From: Chloroflexota bacterium
GTDB taxonomy: Bacteria; Chloroflexota; Anaerolineae; Aggregatilineales; UBA2796
Assembly (NCBI GenBank): GCA_021325095.1
Contig: JAJPHV010000069.1
Span: forward strand, 1 to 64,000
Reading direction: 5' to 3'
DNA: 64,000 nt
Below the pieces are notes generated by a model. It searched no databases. It had not been told where the DNA came from and worked only from the letters and a program-made list of their open reading frames with translations. Position 1 is the first letter of the stretch. Every line of letters starts with the position of its first letter. A program made the position numbers and the translations under genes. Below, piece by piece: positions 35,461 through 44,522 of the stretch.

Positions 35461-35485
35461 GAGCCGAGGATTAACGTCTCGGCTC
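35461..35485 (+). terminator. Rho-independent-like terminator after the cupredoxin fusion gene
   Basis: GAGCCGAG and CTCGGCTC pair perfectly around a 9-base loop and are followed by a T-rich stretch (TTTGCTTT). Confidence 0.7.
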
Positions 35486-35531
35486 TTTGCTTTCCAGATT
35501 GCCTTCGCGGCAACGGTCATTTGATTGTCTC

Positions 35532-35622
35532 ATACCAAATTTGCACGATCACTTTGGCTTTCTCCGCATCGTCTCGACTGAAAACGAACAACGAACGCGC
35601 AGTGATTAGGCGAATTTGGTAT
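35532..35622. repeat. 91-bp segment bounded by near-perfect 13-bp inverted repeats
   Basis: ATACCAAATTTGC (35532-35544) and GCGAATTTGGTAT (35610-35622) are complementary except for one base. The segment between them is AT-richer than its surroundings and has no gene. The right arm encodes the last residues of the rhodanese protein. It could be a small non-autonomous element or a long-range stem. Confidence 0.4.
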
Positions 35623-35995
35623 CAACTGGCCCATTCGCATCTTTCCATGCCTTCAGGCCACCGCCGACATGGGCAACATGGGGCAGTCCCATCTCCTGCA
35701 GTCGTTGGGCGGCCAATGCCGAGCGCCCCCCACTCGCGCAGTAAAGGTACAGCTTCTTGCCGGATGCAAAGACATCTTTGTGATACGGGCTTTCCGGATC
35801 GGCATAGAATTCCAGCATCCCGCGTGAGGCGTGAACTGCACCGGGAATCTTGCCGTCGCGTTCCAGTTCCGGCAGATCTCGAATGTCAATGAAAACGGCC
35901 TCCGGGCTTTGGAGGCGTTTCACGGCTTCCGTCGCAGGAACGGTTTCGACGACAGCATTCGCCTCGGCCACCAGTTGCTTGTACCCTTTTTTCAT
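35606..35995 (-). CDS. Single-domain rhodanese-like sulfurtransferase
   Basis: 129 residues with FIDIRDLPELERDGKIPGAVHASRGMLEF and the active loop C86 in YCASGGRS, then AAQRLQEMGLPHVAHVGGGLKAWKD, a normal rhodanese core. The persulfide forms on C86. Sulfur acceptor unknown. Its last codons lie within an inverted-repeat arm. It stands alone between two forward genes. Confidence 0.9.
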   Translation of the reverse strand: MKKGYKQLVAEANAVVETVPATEAVKRLQSPEAVFIDIRDLPELERDGKIPGAVHASRGMLEFYADPESPYHKDVFASGKKLYLYCASGGRSALAAQRLQEMGLPHVAHVGGGLKAWKDANGPVDTKFA

Positions 35996-36165
35996 CGTTC
36001 GCTCTCCTTCCTGATATGTGGCCTTCAGCGTATGCGAATGATAGAAGGGATGTCACCACTCGAAAGAATGGAAACAGGAGTGGAAGACCGGGCCGCCCTT
36101 CAGGTTCTGTGATACCATGACGGCACCAAACGCTGTTGACCAAGTTGTTTGACGAGATTCGGCAG

Positions 36166-38511
36166 ATGGGTTCCTCCAAACGTCAGGCTCAACTGGAAGG
36201 TTTGAGTGAGCGCGAGTTAGAGATCCTGCGGCTGTTAGCAGAGGGCCTGTCTGACCGCGAAATTGCCGAACGGATGGTGATGACCCTCAACACCATCAAA
36301 TGGTACAACCGCCAGATCTATAGCAAACTTGGCGTCGGCAGCCGCACTGGGGCCGTCGCGCGTTCTGGTGCACTACGTCTCCTCGAACGAGAGGCGGAAG
36401 TCAAGCCGCCTTTCAGACCAACCTTTCTCGCCTCAAAACATAACCTGCCCATCGAAACGACACGCTTTATCGGGCGCAAAAGGGAAACGGCGGACGTGAT
36501 CCGTTTGTTAGGATCGACCCGGCTGCTGACGCTGACAGGGCCACCGGGTACGGGCAAAACGCGACTGGCCGTGCACGTTGCATGGGAAATGACCAGCGCT
36601 TTTCAGGACGGCGTTTACTTAGCTCTTCTGGCCCCAATCAGTGATCCGGCGCTCGTGGCGAACGCGATTGCCAGGGCGATAGGAATCAGCGAGACACCCG
36701 GCCAGCCCATCGTCGAGACGTTGAAGCAAGTGCTGCGCGACAGGCAAACCCTGCTGGTCATCGACAACTTCGAGCACTTGCTCCAGGCTGCGCCATTGGT
36801 ATCCGAATTGCTGGCTGCTACCTCGCGGCTCCAGGTGCTGGCGACCAGCCGTGAGGCGCTGCGCCTTTACGGTGAACAGGAATACGTCGTACCGTTACTG
36901 GAATTGCCCGACCCGCAACATCTTGATCCCGTTGTGCTGGCCTCTTGCGAATCGGTTGCCCTGTTCACCGAGCGCGCGAGTGAGGTACAACCGGATTTTG
37001 AACTGACCGACGAGAACGCACTCGACATCGCCAAAATTTGCGTCCGTCTTGAGGGGCTGCCGCTGGCAATCGAGCTGGCAGCGGCGCGGGTCAAACTGAT
37101 GACGCCGAAGGTGCTGCTGGCTCGTCTGAGCAGTCGCCTTGAGACTCTCGTGGGCGGGCCACGAGACGTACCGCTGCGCCAGCAGACCCTTCGCCATACC
37201 ATCGAGTGGAGCTATAACCTGCTCACCGATGAGGAAAAGTTGCTCTTCGCACGGTTGGCAGTTTTTCGAGGAGGACGCAGCCCGGAAGCGATTGAAGCGG
37301 TTTGCCAGCCAGGACTATCCATTAATCCGCTCGAAGGTACTGAGTCGCTGCTAAACAAAAGCCTGCTGTTTGTGCAGCAACGCCAGTCGGGCCAGGATGG
37401 CGAGCCGCGTTTTATCATGCTTGAAACCATTCATGAATACGCCTGGGCGCAACTGCAAGCCACTGGCGAGGCGCAAGCCATGCGACGGCGTCATGCTGAA
37501 TACTTTGCTGCGCTGGCCGAGCGCGCCGAACCTGAACTGCGCCGGGCCGGTTTTTCGTACTGGATGGCGCGTCTTGAGCCAGAGAATGAAAACTTGCGTG
37601 CTGCCCTGGAATGGTCACTGAACGGTGGCGACGTTGAAATTGGGCTGCGGCTGATCGTCGCGCTGCGTGATTACTGGATTATGTCGAGCCAGTACGTTGA
37701 GGGCGAGGAATGGCTGCGGCGGGCACTGCCCACATTAGAGGGTGTACCACCGAGTATGCGCGCTAAAGTCTTGACTACAGCGGGTCTGGTTTTGTTCTAC
37801 GCCGTTCAGCGCTCGTCGGGAAAACAATATCTGGAAAAAGCGATTGCACTTGCTCGTGGAGCAGGTGACAGGCTCACGCTGGCGTGGGCACTCATCGTCC
37901 TGGGGGCATTCACAATTGGGCAGGCATCAGGCTACGAAGAAGCCCTGGCGTTCACCGAAGAAGGACTGGCGATATTTCGAGAACTTGATCACGGGCCAGG
38001 AGTGGCGCAGGCCCTGAACATCATCGGGGAACTGAGGCGTACCAATGGTGACGACGAAGGGGCGCAGGTGGCCTATGAAGAATGTCTGTCTGTGGTGCGC
38101 GAAACGGGCGAATTGCGCCGGGAAGCTATGGCCTTGTCCAATCTAGGCTACATTGCGATGCATCGCGCTGACGTCGAGCGCGCAGAGCTGCTTTTCAGGG
38201 AGGCTTTCATTAAATCCTTGAGGCTCGATTACGACAGGCATCTGGTTATCTCCCACGTTGTTTGTCTGGCGGGAGCGATGGGAGCTAGAGGTGAGTTGAA
38301 GTGGGCGGTCCGGCTGTTTGGTGCAGCGGAAGCATTGCTCGAACCGATAGGTGTCCGTCTGGCACCTGGCGATCTGCCTGAATATGAGCGCAGCCTGCAC
38401 TTCATTCGCAGCCAGCTTGATGCTGCCACATTTGAGGCCTGTTGGAAAGAAGGACGCACCCTGTCCTTTGAGCAGGTGGTTGATATTGTCCTCAACGTCA
38501 CTCATTCTTGA
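36166..38511 (+). CDS. STAND/NB-ARC transcriptional regulator with N-terminal LuxR-type HTH
   Basis: 781 residues from ATG 36166 (a TTG at 36136 is possible). The LuxR helix-turn-helix is at the N-terminus (about 12-75: LSERELEILRLLAEGLSDREIAERM, TIKWYNRQIYSKLGVGSRTGAVA), the reverse of the usual C-terminal position. It is followed by an NB-ARC-type ATPase with Walker A GPPGTGKT (125-132), LLVIDNFEHLL as Walker B and GLPLAIELAAARV, and then a long TPR-like helical region to the C-terminus. Such proteins switch on ligand binding to the repeat region and ATP loading. Target genes are unknown. Neither neighbour is an obvious target. Confidence 0.8.
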   Translation: MGSSKRQAQLEGLSERELEILRLLAEGLSDREIAERMVMTLNTIKWYNRQIYSKLGVGSRTGAVARSGALRLLEREAEVKPPFRPTFLASKHNLPIETTRFIGRKRETADVIRLLGSTRLLTLTGPPGTGKTRLAVHVAWEMTSAFQDGVYLALLAPISDPALVANAIARAIGISETPGQPIVETLKQVLRDRQTLLVIDNFEHLLQAAPLVSELLAATSRLQVLATSREALRLYGEQEYVVPLLELPDPQHLDPVVLASCESVALFTERASEVQPDFELTDENALDIAKICVRLEGLPLAIELAAARVKLMTPKVLLARLSSRLETLVGGPRDVPLRQQTLRHTIEWSYNLLTDEEKLLFARLAVFRGGRSPEAIEAVCQPGLSINPLEGTESLLNKSLLFVQQRQSGQDGEPRFIMLETIHEYAWAQLQATGEAQAMRRRHAEYFAALAERAEPELRRAGFSYWMARLEPENENLRAALEWSLNGGDVEIGLRLIVALRDYWIMSSQYVEGEEWLRRALPTLEGVPPSMRAKVLTTAGLVLFYAVQRSSGKQYLEKAIALARGAGDRLTLAWALIVLGAFTIGQASGYEEALAFTEEGLAIFRELDHGPGVAQALNIIGELRRTNGDDEGAQVAYEECLSVVRETGELRREAMALSNLGYIAMHRADVERAELLFREAFIKSLRLDYDRHLVISHVVCLAGAMGARGELKWAVRLFGAAEALLEPIGVRLAPGDLPEYERSLHFIRSQLDAATFEACWKEGRTLSFEQVVDIVLNVTHS

Positions 38512-38521
38512 GGAAGTTTGA

Positions 38522-38560
38522 CCTCACCCCCAACCCCTCTCCGCTACGCAGAGAGGGGAA
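38522..38560. repeat. GC-rich palindromic intergenic repeat, copy 6
   Basis: CCTCACCCCCAACCCCTCTCCGC is followed by GCAGAGAGGGGAA. The inner arm pairs; the outer arm is missing. It lies between convergent genes. Confidence 0.75.
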
Positions 38561-38584
38561 ATTGACGGAAGAAGTAGTGGTTCG

Positions 38585-39073
38585 CTACTCCTCTTTGGCT
38601 GTCGCCGGGGGGATCACCAGCACCGGGCAGGGGGCGCGCTGCAACAGGGCATCCGCCACGCTGCCCTTCACCGTGCGAGTCATGCCCGTGCGCCCATGCG
38701 TGACCAGGATGATCACGTTGAAACCGTCACGGGCCACGTCCAGGATGGTGTCGATCACGCTGCCGACGCGCACTTCCCGCGTTACATCAAAATCCATCAG
38801 TTGGAGCCATTCGCTGACCCGCCGCAAGTAGTCCTCGCGGGCGTGTGCGGCCTGTGGATCGGCGGGACGGATGGGCGGCCACTGTTCACCCGCCAGCGCG
38901 GCAGCCTCCCCCTTCGCACTGGCAAGGGACGAGATTTCGTCAACCGGATTCGGCGCCATGACGGATAGGACGTGAATGTTTGCCCCTGGCTCGGCCACCT
39001 CGACCACATGCTGCAAGGCCAACTCTGCGAGCTTTGAGCCATCCAGGGGAACCAGGATTTTTCGATAAGGCAT
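38585..39073 (-). CDS. Universal stress protein (UspA) family
   Basis: 162 residues from ATG 39073. KILVPLDGSKLAELALQHVVEVAE is the USP start and ILVTHGRTGMTRTVKGSVADALLQRAPCPVLVIP carries the ATP-binding G-2x-G-9x-G-S pattern. ATP-binding UspA type, single domain. It diverges from the P5C dehydrogenase gene. Role in stress is inferred from family only. Confidence 0.85.
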   Translation of the reverse strand: MPYRKILVPLDGSKLAELALQHVVEVAEPGANIHVLSVMAPNPVDEISSLASAKGEAAALAGEQWPPIRPADPQAAHAREDYLRRVSEWLQLMDFDVTREVRVGSVIDTILDVARDGFNVIILVTHGRTGMTRTVKGSVADALLQRAPCPVLVIPPATAKEE

Positions 39074-39168
39074 TCGGTAGTATTCCTCCACAGTTGTGGT
39101 CCCGCATAGAGATTATCGTTTTAGCGCGCCAAGAGGGTAAAATTGCCCACACAGAAAGGAAGGACTGC

Positions 39169-40734
39169 ATGACCAGACTGCCCGACTTCAGGAACGAACC
39201 CCTCACCGATTATTCTATTCCAGCCAACCGCGCGGCCTTCGAGCGGGCGATTGACCTGGTGCGTTCGCAACTGGGCCAGCGCTACCCGCTGCGCATCGGG
39301 GCCGACGCGGTGTGGACGGGCGACACGTTTGATTCGATCAATCCGTCGCGGCCTGCCGAGGTGATCGGGACGTTTGCCAAAGGCCGTAAGGAGGACGCCG
39401 AGCGCGCGATTGCCGTTGCCGACAGCGCCTTCCAGACCTGGCAGTACACCGATCCGCTGGAACGTGCCGGTTATCTGTTGAGCGCCGCCGCCGAGATGCG
39501 CCGCCGCAAGCACGAGTTCAGTGCCTGGATGGTCTTCGAGATCGGCAAACCCTGGTCGGAAGCGGATGCGGACACCTGTGAGGCGATTGACTTCCTGGAA
39601 TACTACGCGCGCCAGATGATCCGGCTGACGGAAGCGAGTGATATGCTTTACCCCTGCCCCGGCGAGCAGAACCAACTGCTGTACATCCCCCTGGGTGTGG
39701 GCGCGGTCATCCCGCCCTGGAACTTCCCGAATGCGATCATGACCGGGATGACCAGCGCGGCCATTGTGGCCGGGAACTGCGTCGTCCTGAAGCCATCCAG
39801 CCTGACGCCGATGATCGCCTATAAATTCTGCGAACTGCTCTGGAACAACGGGCTGCCGCCGGGCGTGCTGAACTTCGTGCCCGGCCCCGGCTCGGCCATC
39901 GGGGATACGATGGTTGACCATCCCCGGACGCGCTTCATCGCCTTCACGGGCAGTAAGGAAGTGGGGACGCGCATCTTCGAGCGGGCGGCAAAAGTCCAGC
40001 CCGGCCAGAAATGGCTCAAGCGGACGGTGCTGGAAATGGGCGGCAAGGATGCTGTCGTCGTGGACGAGACCGCCGATCTGGAAGCCGCCGCTGAGGGAAT
40101 CGTCATCAGTGCCTTTGGCTTCCAGGGGCAAAAGTGCAGCGCCGGGTCTCGCGCCATCATTGTGGATAAGGTGTACGACACGGTGGAGGCGCGCGTGGTG
40201 GAAAAGACTCGCCAGCTGCGCCTGGACGCGCCCGATCTCGGCCCGGAGGTCAACCAGGGGCCGGTGGCCGACAAGAACGCCATGAAGACGATCATGGATT
40301 ACATTGAGGTCGGCACGCAGGAAGGGAAGCTCTTGCTGGGCGGCAAGGCCAAACAGACACCCGAAGGCGGCTACTTCATTGAGCCGACCATCTTTGGCGA
40401 CGTGCCAGGCGACGCGCGCATTGCACAGGAGGAAATCTTTGGGCCGGTGCTGGCGATGATCCGTGCCAGAGATTACGACGACGCCCTGAAGATCGCCAAC
40501 AGCACCGAGTTCGGCCTGACCGGTTCGGTGTACAGCCGTGACCGCTCGCGGCTGGAACGGGCCCGGCGTGAATTCCACGTCGGCAACCTGTACTTCAACC
40601 GCAAGTGCACGGGCGCGCTGGTCGGTTCACACCCCTTCGGCGGCTTCAACATGAGCGGAACGGACAGCAAGGCCGGTGGGCCAGATTACCTGCTGCTCTT
40701 CACGCAGGCCAAATCGGTGGCGGAGAGACTATGA
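39169..40734 (+). CDS. L-glutamate gamma-semialdehyde (1-pyrroline-5-carboxylate) dehydrogenase
   Basis: 521 residues with the ALDH fold and the length and N-terminal pattern of the RocA/PruA P5C dehydrogenase group (YPLRIGADAVWTGDTFDSINPSRPAEVIG). VIPPWNFPNAIMTGM, FTGSKEVGTRIFERAAK, LEMGGKDAVVV (general-base Glu) and GFQGQKCSAGSRAI with the catalytic Cys near residue 322 are present. It oxidises glutamate semialdehyde from proline or arginine to glutamate with NAD+. AGAAAGGAAGG precedes ATG 39169. No proline dehydrogenase is adjacent. Confidence 0.85.
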   Translation: MTRLPDFRNEPLTDYSIPANRAAFERAIDLVRSQLGQRYPLRIGADAVWTGDTFDSINPSRPAEVIGTFAKGRKEDAERAIAVADSAFQTWQYTDPLERAGYLLSAAAEMRRRKHEFSAWMVFEIGKPWSEADADTCEAIDFLEYYARQMIRLTEASDMLYPCPGEQNQLLYIPLGVGAVIPPWNFPNAIMTGMTSAAIVAGNCVVLKPSSLTPMIAYKFCELLWNNGLPPGVLNFVPGPGSAIGDTMVDHPRTRFIAFTGSKEVGTRIFERAAKVQPGQKWLKRTVLEMGGKDAVVVDETADLEAAAEGIVISAFGFQGQKCSAGSRAIIVDKVYDTVEARVVEKTRQLRLDAPDLGPEVNQGPVADKNAMKTIMDYIEVGTQEGKLLLGGKAKQTPEGGYFIEPTIFGDVPGDARIAQEEIFGPVLAMIRARDYDDALKIANSTEFGLTGSVYSRDRSRLERARREFHVGNLYFNRKCTGALVGSHPFGGFNMSGTDSKAGGPDYLLLFTQAKSVAERL

Positions 40735-40930
40735 GGGATTGGGACCGGGAAAAGCCCGGCCTCATCATTATTGGTCGAGTTCAAGGGGCAGGCGGTAATC
40801 CAGGCAACCTGTCTACTCTTTATCAAACAGCTTCTGAGTCTGTCAGGCGGCTCCTGTCTTCACCGTAAAGTGGTGGTAGTATAACAGGAGGTTCGCTCGA
40901 TGCCGGCTTGAGGACATACGCGGAGGTGCG

Positions 40931-42445
40931 GTGAATCATCCTGGCTTGCCTGCTGTCGAGATGCGCAACATCACCAAGCGCTTCGGCTCGCTCATTGCCA
41001 ACGACGGGATTAACTTCACGCTGGCCGAGGGGCAGATTCACGCGCTGCTTGGCGAAAACGGCGCGGGCAAGTCCACCCTCAGCAAGATTCTGTACGGTCT
41101 TTACCAGCCCGACGAGGGCGAGATTCGCATCCGCAATCAACCCGTCCACCTGGCCTCTCCCGCCGATGCCATCGCTATCGGCATTGGCATGGTGACGCAG
41201 CACTTCTCGCTCGTGCCGACCTTCACTGTCGCCGAGAACATCATCCTGGGGCTGAACAATGGCCTGTCACTGGATCGACGCCAGGCCACCGCCCGCATCG
41301 GCGAGATCGCCGCGCGGTACGGGCTGCGCATCGACCCGTCGGCGCTGGTGCGCAGCCTGGCGGTGGGCGAGCAGCAGCGCGTCGAAATCTTGAAGGCGCT
41401 GTACCGCAACTGCCGCGTGCTGATCCTGGACGAGCCAACCGCCGTCCTGACACCGCAGGAATCCGGCGCACTGTTTGCGGAGCTTAAAACGCTGGTGCGG
41501 CAGGGCCTTTCTGTCATCTTCATCAGCCACAAGCTCGAAGAAGTGATCGATCACTGCGACATGGTCACGGTGCTGCGTGATGGCCGGGTGGTCGCTACGG
41601 AACCGGTCAGCGGCACGAGCGCGGCGCTGCTGGCCCGGCAGATGGTCGGGCGAGACATGAACACGCCGTCCCGCGAACCCAACGCGCGTGGCGAACCGGT
41701 GCTGTGTGTGGAGAACCTGAGCTTGAAAGACAAGCGCGGTGTGATGCTGCTGCAAAATGTCAACCTGACCATCCACGCGGGCGAAATCGTGGGGGTGGCG
41801 GGTGTGGCCGGGAACGGCCAGCGCGAACTGAGCGAAGTCCTGAGCGGCTTGCAGCGCGCTTCTTCGGGGCGGTTTACGGTCAACGACACGGACTTGACAA
41901 ACGCCGACGCTGCCCGCATGGCGCGCTCTGGCGTTGGCCGCATCCCGGAGGATCGCTTGCAAGGCATCGTCGGCTACCTGAGCGTCGCATTGAACCTGGC
42001 GCTGGAATACCTGGACGACTACACACACTTCGGCACGCTCGATCAGCGCGCCATCCAGGACAATGCCGAGAAACTGATTGCGCAGTATCAGATCAAAGCC
42101 CTGCCCGGCGACCAGGCCCGGCGGCTGTCCGGCGGCAACATCCAGAAAATCATCCTGGCGCGCACGTTGTCCCGCAACCCGGTCTTGATCCTGGCCGCGC
42201 AGCCCACACGCGGGCTGGACGTAGGCGCGACGGAATACGTCCACGACAGACTGCGCGAGCAGCGCCAGCGTGGGGCCGCCATTTTGCTTGTCTCGGAAGA
42301 CCTGGACGAAATATTGAAGCTCTCAGATCGAGTGGTTGTCATGCACGCCGGGCAGATCATGGGCGACCTGCCGGTTGAGCAGGCGACCATCGAGCGCCTT
42401 GGCCTGTTAATGGGTGGGCTGAAAGAGGAAGCAGCGCATGGCTAA
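40931..42445 (+). CDS. ABC transporter ATPase, nucleoside/BMP-type (COG3845-like)
   Basis: 504 residues with a GTG start at 40931 (GGAGGT upstream). Two ABC ATPase domains in tandem: the first has Walker A GENGAGKST, signature LAVGEQQRVEILKAL, and DEPTAVLTP; the second has degenerate Walker A GVAGNGQRE, signature LSGGNIQKIILARTL, and AQPTRGLDVGA. This is the layout of the sugar/nucleoside importer ATPases such as YufO/NupO. It energises import with the next two permeases, sharing an 8-bp overlap with the first. Substrate is probably a nucleoside or purine. Confidence 0.9.
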   Translation: MNHPGLPAVEMRNITKRFGSLIANDGINFTLAEGQIHALLGENGAGKSTLSKILYGLYQPDEGEIRIRNQPVHLASPADAIAIGIGMVTQHFSLVPTFTVAENIILGLNNGLSLDRRQATARIGEIAARYGLRIDPSALVRSLAVGEQQRVEILKALYRNCRVLILDEPTAVLTPQESGALFAELKTLVRQGLSVIFISHKLEEVIDHCDMVTVLRDGRVVATEPVSGTSAALLARQMVGRDMNTPSREPNARGEPVLCVENLSLKDKRGVMLLQNVNLTIHAGEIVGVAGVAGNGQRELSEVLSGLQRASSGRFTVNDTDLTNADAARMARSGVGRIPEDRLQGIVGYLSVALNLALEYLDDYTHFGTLDQRAIQDNAEKLIAQYQIKALPGDQARRLSGGNIQKIILARTLSRNPVLILAAQPTRGLDVGATEYVHDRLREQRQRGAAILLVSEDLDEILKLSDRVVVMHAGQIMGDLPVEQATIERLGLLMGGLKEEAAHG

Positions 42446-43520
42446 CCTGACTCTGGGCCTTAAAAACGTGCGCGGGCTGCGTTTCGAGCGGCTGCCTGCG
42501 CCGTTCTGGGTGCGCGTAGCGATCCCGTTCATTGCGATCCTGCTCGCCTTCCTGCTCACCTCGGTGCTGGTGCTCATGGCCGGGGCCAACCCACTTGAAG
42601 CCTTCTACTACTTGCTGATCGAGCCGCTCACCACGCGCGTTGGCGCGCTGGAAGTGCTGGTCAAGGCCACGCCGCTGATCCTGACCGGGCTGGCTGTGCT
42701 GGTGGCCTTCGCAGGCGGCTACTTCAACATCGGCGCGGAAGGGCAGTTCTACGCCGGGGCTGTGGCGGCCGCCTGGCTCGGTGTGGCTTTCAAGGGCCTG
42801 CCGCCGCTCGTGGCGATCCCGATCATTCTGCTGGCGGGGTTCCTGGCCGGCGCGTTATGGGCGCTTGGCCCGGCACTGCTCAAGGTATACTTCGCCGTCG
42901 ATGAGGTGGTGACGACCCTGCTCCTGAACTCGGTCATGGTTCTGGGAGTCAGCGGCCTGCTGACCGGCCCCTGGCAGGACCCTGGCGGTTGGGCGCGCAC
43001 CCCCCTGATTTCGGATGCCTTGCGGCTGCCTCGGCTGGCCCCGCCTTCGCGTTTGCGGGCCGGGATCATCATCGGCGTGGTGCTGATGGTTGCCCTCTGG
43101 TTTATACTGAATCGTACAGCTTTTGGCTTGAAGCTGCGGGCCATCGGGCTTGGCCCCAAGGCGGCGCGCTTCATGGGCATCCACGTCACTCGCACACTGC
43201 TGACGGCGGCCCTGGTCAGCGGCGCGATTGCCGGGCTGGCGGGCGCGGCGGAAATCCTGGGCTTGCAAGGACGGCTCAGTTCGCAGACGCTTGAACTCGG
43301 CTACGGCTACTCCGGGATCGTGGTCGCCATGCTCGGCGGGTTGACGGCTTTCGGCGTCGGCGCGGCGGCGCTCTTTATCGCGCTGGTCGAGAACGGCGCG
43401 CTCTCGCTCAGTCAGGCGCTTGGCGTGCCACAATACCTGGGCGACGTGGTGCAGGCCACGATCTTGCTGACCATGCTCGCCAGCCTGCTGCTGACCAATT
43501 ACCGCCTGCGGTGGCGCTAA
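42438..43520 (+). CDS. ABC transporter permease, nucleoside/BMP-type (YufP-like)
   Basis: 360 residues with ~8-10 membrane segments and the branched-chain/BMP permease pattern ATPLILTGLAVLVAFAGGYFNIGAEGQFYAGAVAAAW and GLAGAAEILGLQGRLS. It overlaps the ATPase gene by 8 bp and is followed after 18 bp by the second permease, giving the heterodimeric membrane channel. Confidence 0.9.
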   Translation: MANLTLGLKNVRGLRFERLPAPFWVRVAIPFIAILLAFLLTSVLVLMAGANPLEAFYYLLIEPLTTRVGALEVLVKATPLILTGLAVLVAFAGGYFNIGAEGQFYAGAVAAAWLGVAFKGLPPLVAIPIILLAGFLAGALWALGPALLKVYFAVDEVVTTLLLNSVMVLGVSGLLTGPWQDPGGWARTPLISDALRLPRLAPPSRLRAGIIIGVVLMVALWFILNRTAFGLKLRAIGLGPKAARFMGIHVTRTLLTAALVSGAIAGLAGAAEILGLQGRLSSQTLELGYGYSGIVVAMLGGLTAFGVGAAALFIALVENGALSLSQALGVPQYLGDVVQATILLTMLASLLLTNYRLRWR

Positions 43521-43538
43521 CTTGAACCGGGCCAGACG

Positions 43539-44453
43539 ATGGACTTATTCCTCATTAGCGTTATTGCCTCCACCCTGCGCGTCTCGACGCCGTTGCTCTT
43601 CGCGGCGCTTGGCGAGACCATCAACGAGAAAGCCGGCATCCTCAACCTGGGCATCGAGGGGACGATGGTCTTTTCGGCCTTTATCGGTTTCTGGGCAGCT
43701 AAAACCAGCGGTTCCGTCGAGTTGGGCTTGCTGGCGGCGGTGCTGGCTGGTCTGGCGCTTGGCCTGCTCATGGGCCTGCTCACCGTCACGCTCGGACTCA
43801 GCCAGCACGTCTCCGGGCTGGGCGTCACGCTGCTCGGCACGGGGCTGGCCCTGTTCCTGTTCCGGCTGGCCTTCCCCGACCCGGCCATCCCGCCCAAACT
43901 GGACGCGCCTTTCCCGCAGCTCCCGATCCTGGTCGGGACACCACTTGAGCCGGTTTTCAGCCAATTCGGGCTGACCTATATTGCCTTTGCGCTCGTGCCG
44001 CTGTGCGGGTGGCTGCTCTACCGCACTGGCTTCGGCCTGAACCTGCGCGCCTGTGGCGAAAACCCCGAAGCGGCGGACACAGCCGGAGTTGCTGTCTACC
44101 GCATCCGCTACATGGCGCTGGCAATCGGCGGGGCACTGATGGGTGCGGCGGGCGGATTCCTCTCATTGGCGCAACTTGATTCGTTCACCTACGGCATTGT
44201 GTCAGGGCGTGGTTGGGTGGCAATTGCGCTGGTCATTTTCGGCAACTGGAAGCCGGGCCGCGTCTTGATTGGCGCGCTGCTGTTCAGTGTGTTCCAGGCA
44301 TTGCAACTGCGTTGGCAGGCGCAGGGCGTTCAACTGCCCTACTGGTTCCTGTTGGCGCTGCCCTACCTGGTCACGATCCTGGCGCTGACGCTGGCCGGGC
44401 GTAATGCCTCGTACCCGGCGGCCCTGCTCAAGCCCTACAAGCGCGAGGGGTAA
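43539..44453 (+). CDS. ABC transporter permease, nucleoside/BMP-type (YufQ-like)
   Basis: 304 residues, polytopic, with RVSTPLLFAALGETINEKAGILNLGIEGTMVFSAF and LNLRACGENPEAADTAGVAVYRIRYMALAIGGALMGAAGGFLSL, both characteristic of COG1079 permeases. It completes the ATPase-permease-permease operon. The substrate-binding lipoprotein (BMP type) that normally accompanies these genes is not found on either side. Confidence 0.9.
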   Translation: MDLFLISVIASTLRVSTPLLFAALGETINEKAGILNLGIEGTMVFSAFIGFWAAKTSGSVELGLLAAVLAGLALGLLMGLLTVTLGLSQHVSGLGVTLLGTGLALFLFRLAFPDPAIPPKLDAPFPQLPILVGTPLEPVFSQFGLTYIAFALVPLCGWLLYRTGFGLNLRACGENPEAADTAGVAVYRIRYMALAIGGALMGAAGGFLSLAQLDSFTYGIVSGRGWVAIALVIFGNWKPGRVLIGALLFSVFQALQLRWQAQGVQLPYWFLLALPYLVTILALTLAGRNASYPAALLKPYKREG

Positions 44454-44469
44454 GTGAGAGTTCAGCCCG

Positions 44470-44517
44470 GTCTGATTCCCTCTCTCCACAGGGTGGAGAG
44501 GGGGTCAGGGGGTGAGG
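44470..44517. repeat. GC-rich palindromic intergenic repeat, copy 7
   Basis: TCCCTCTCTCCAC and GTGGAGAGGGGG form the inner arm, followed by GTCAGGGGGTGAGG; the left outer arm has diverged. Between convergent permease and rhaB genes. Confidence 0.75.
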
Positions 44518-44522
44518 TCAAC

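Noticed and set aside
39121..40578. 485-codon frame antisense to the P5C dehydrogenase
   Set aside because: Shadow of a GC-rich gene; the forward frame is a complete ALDH.
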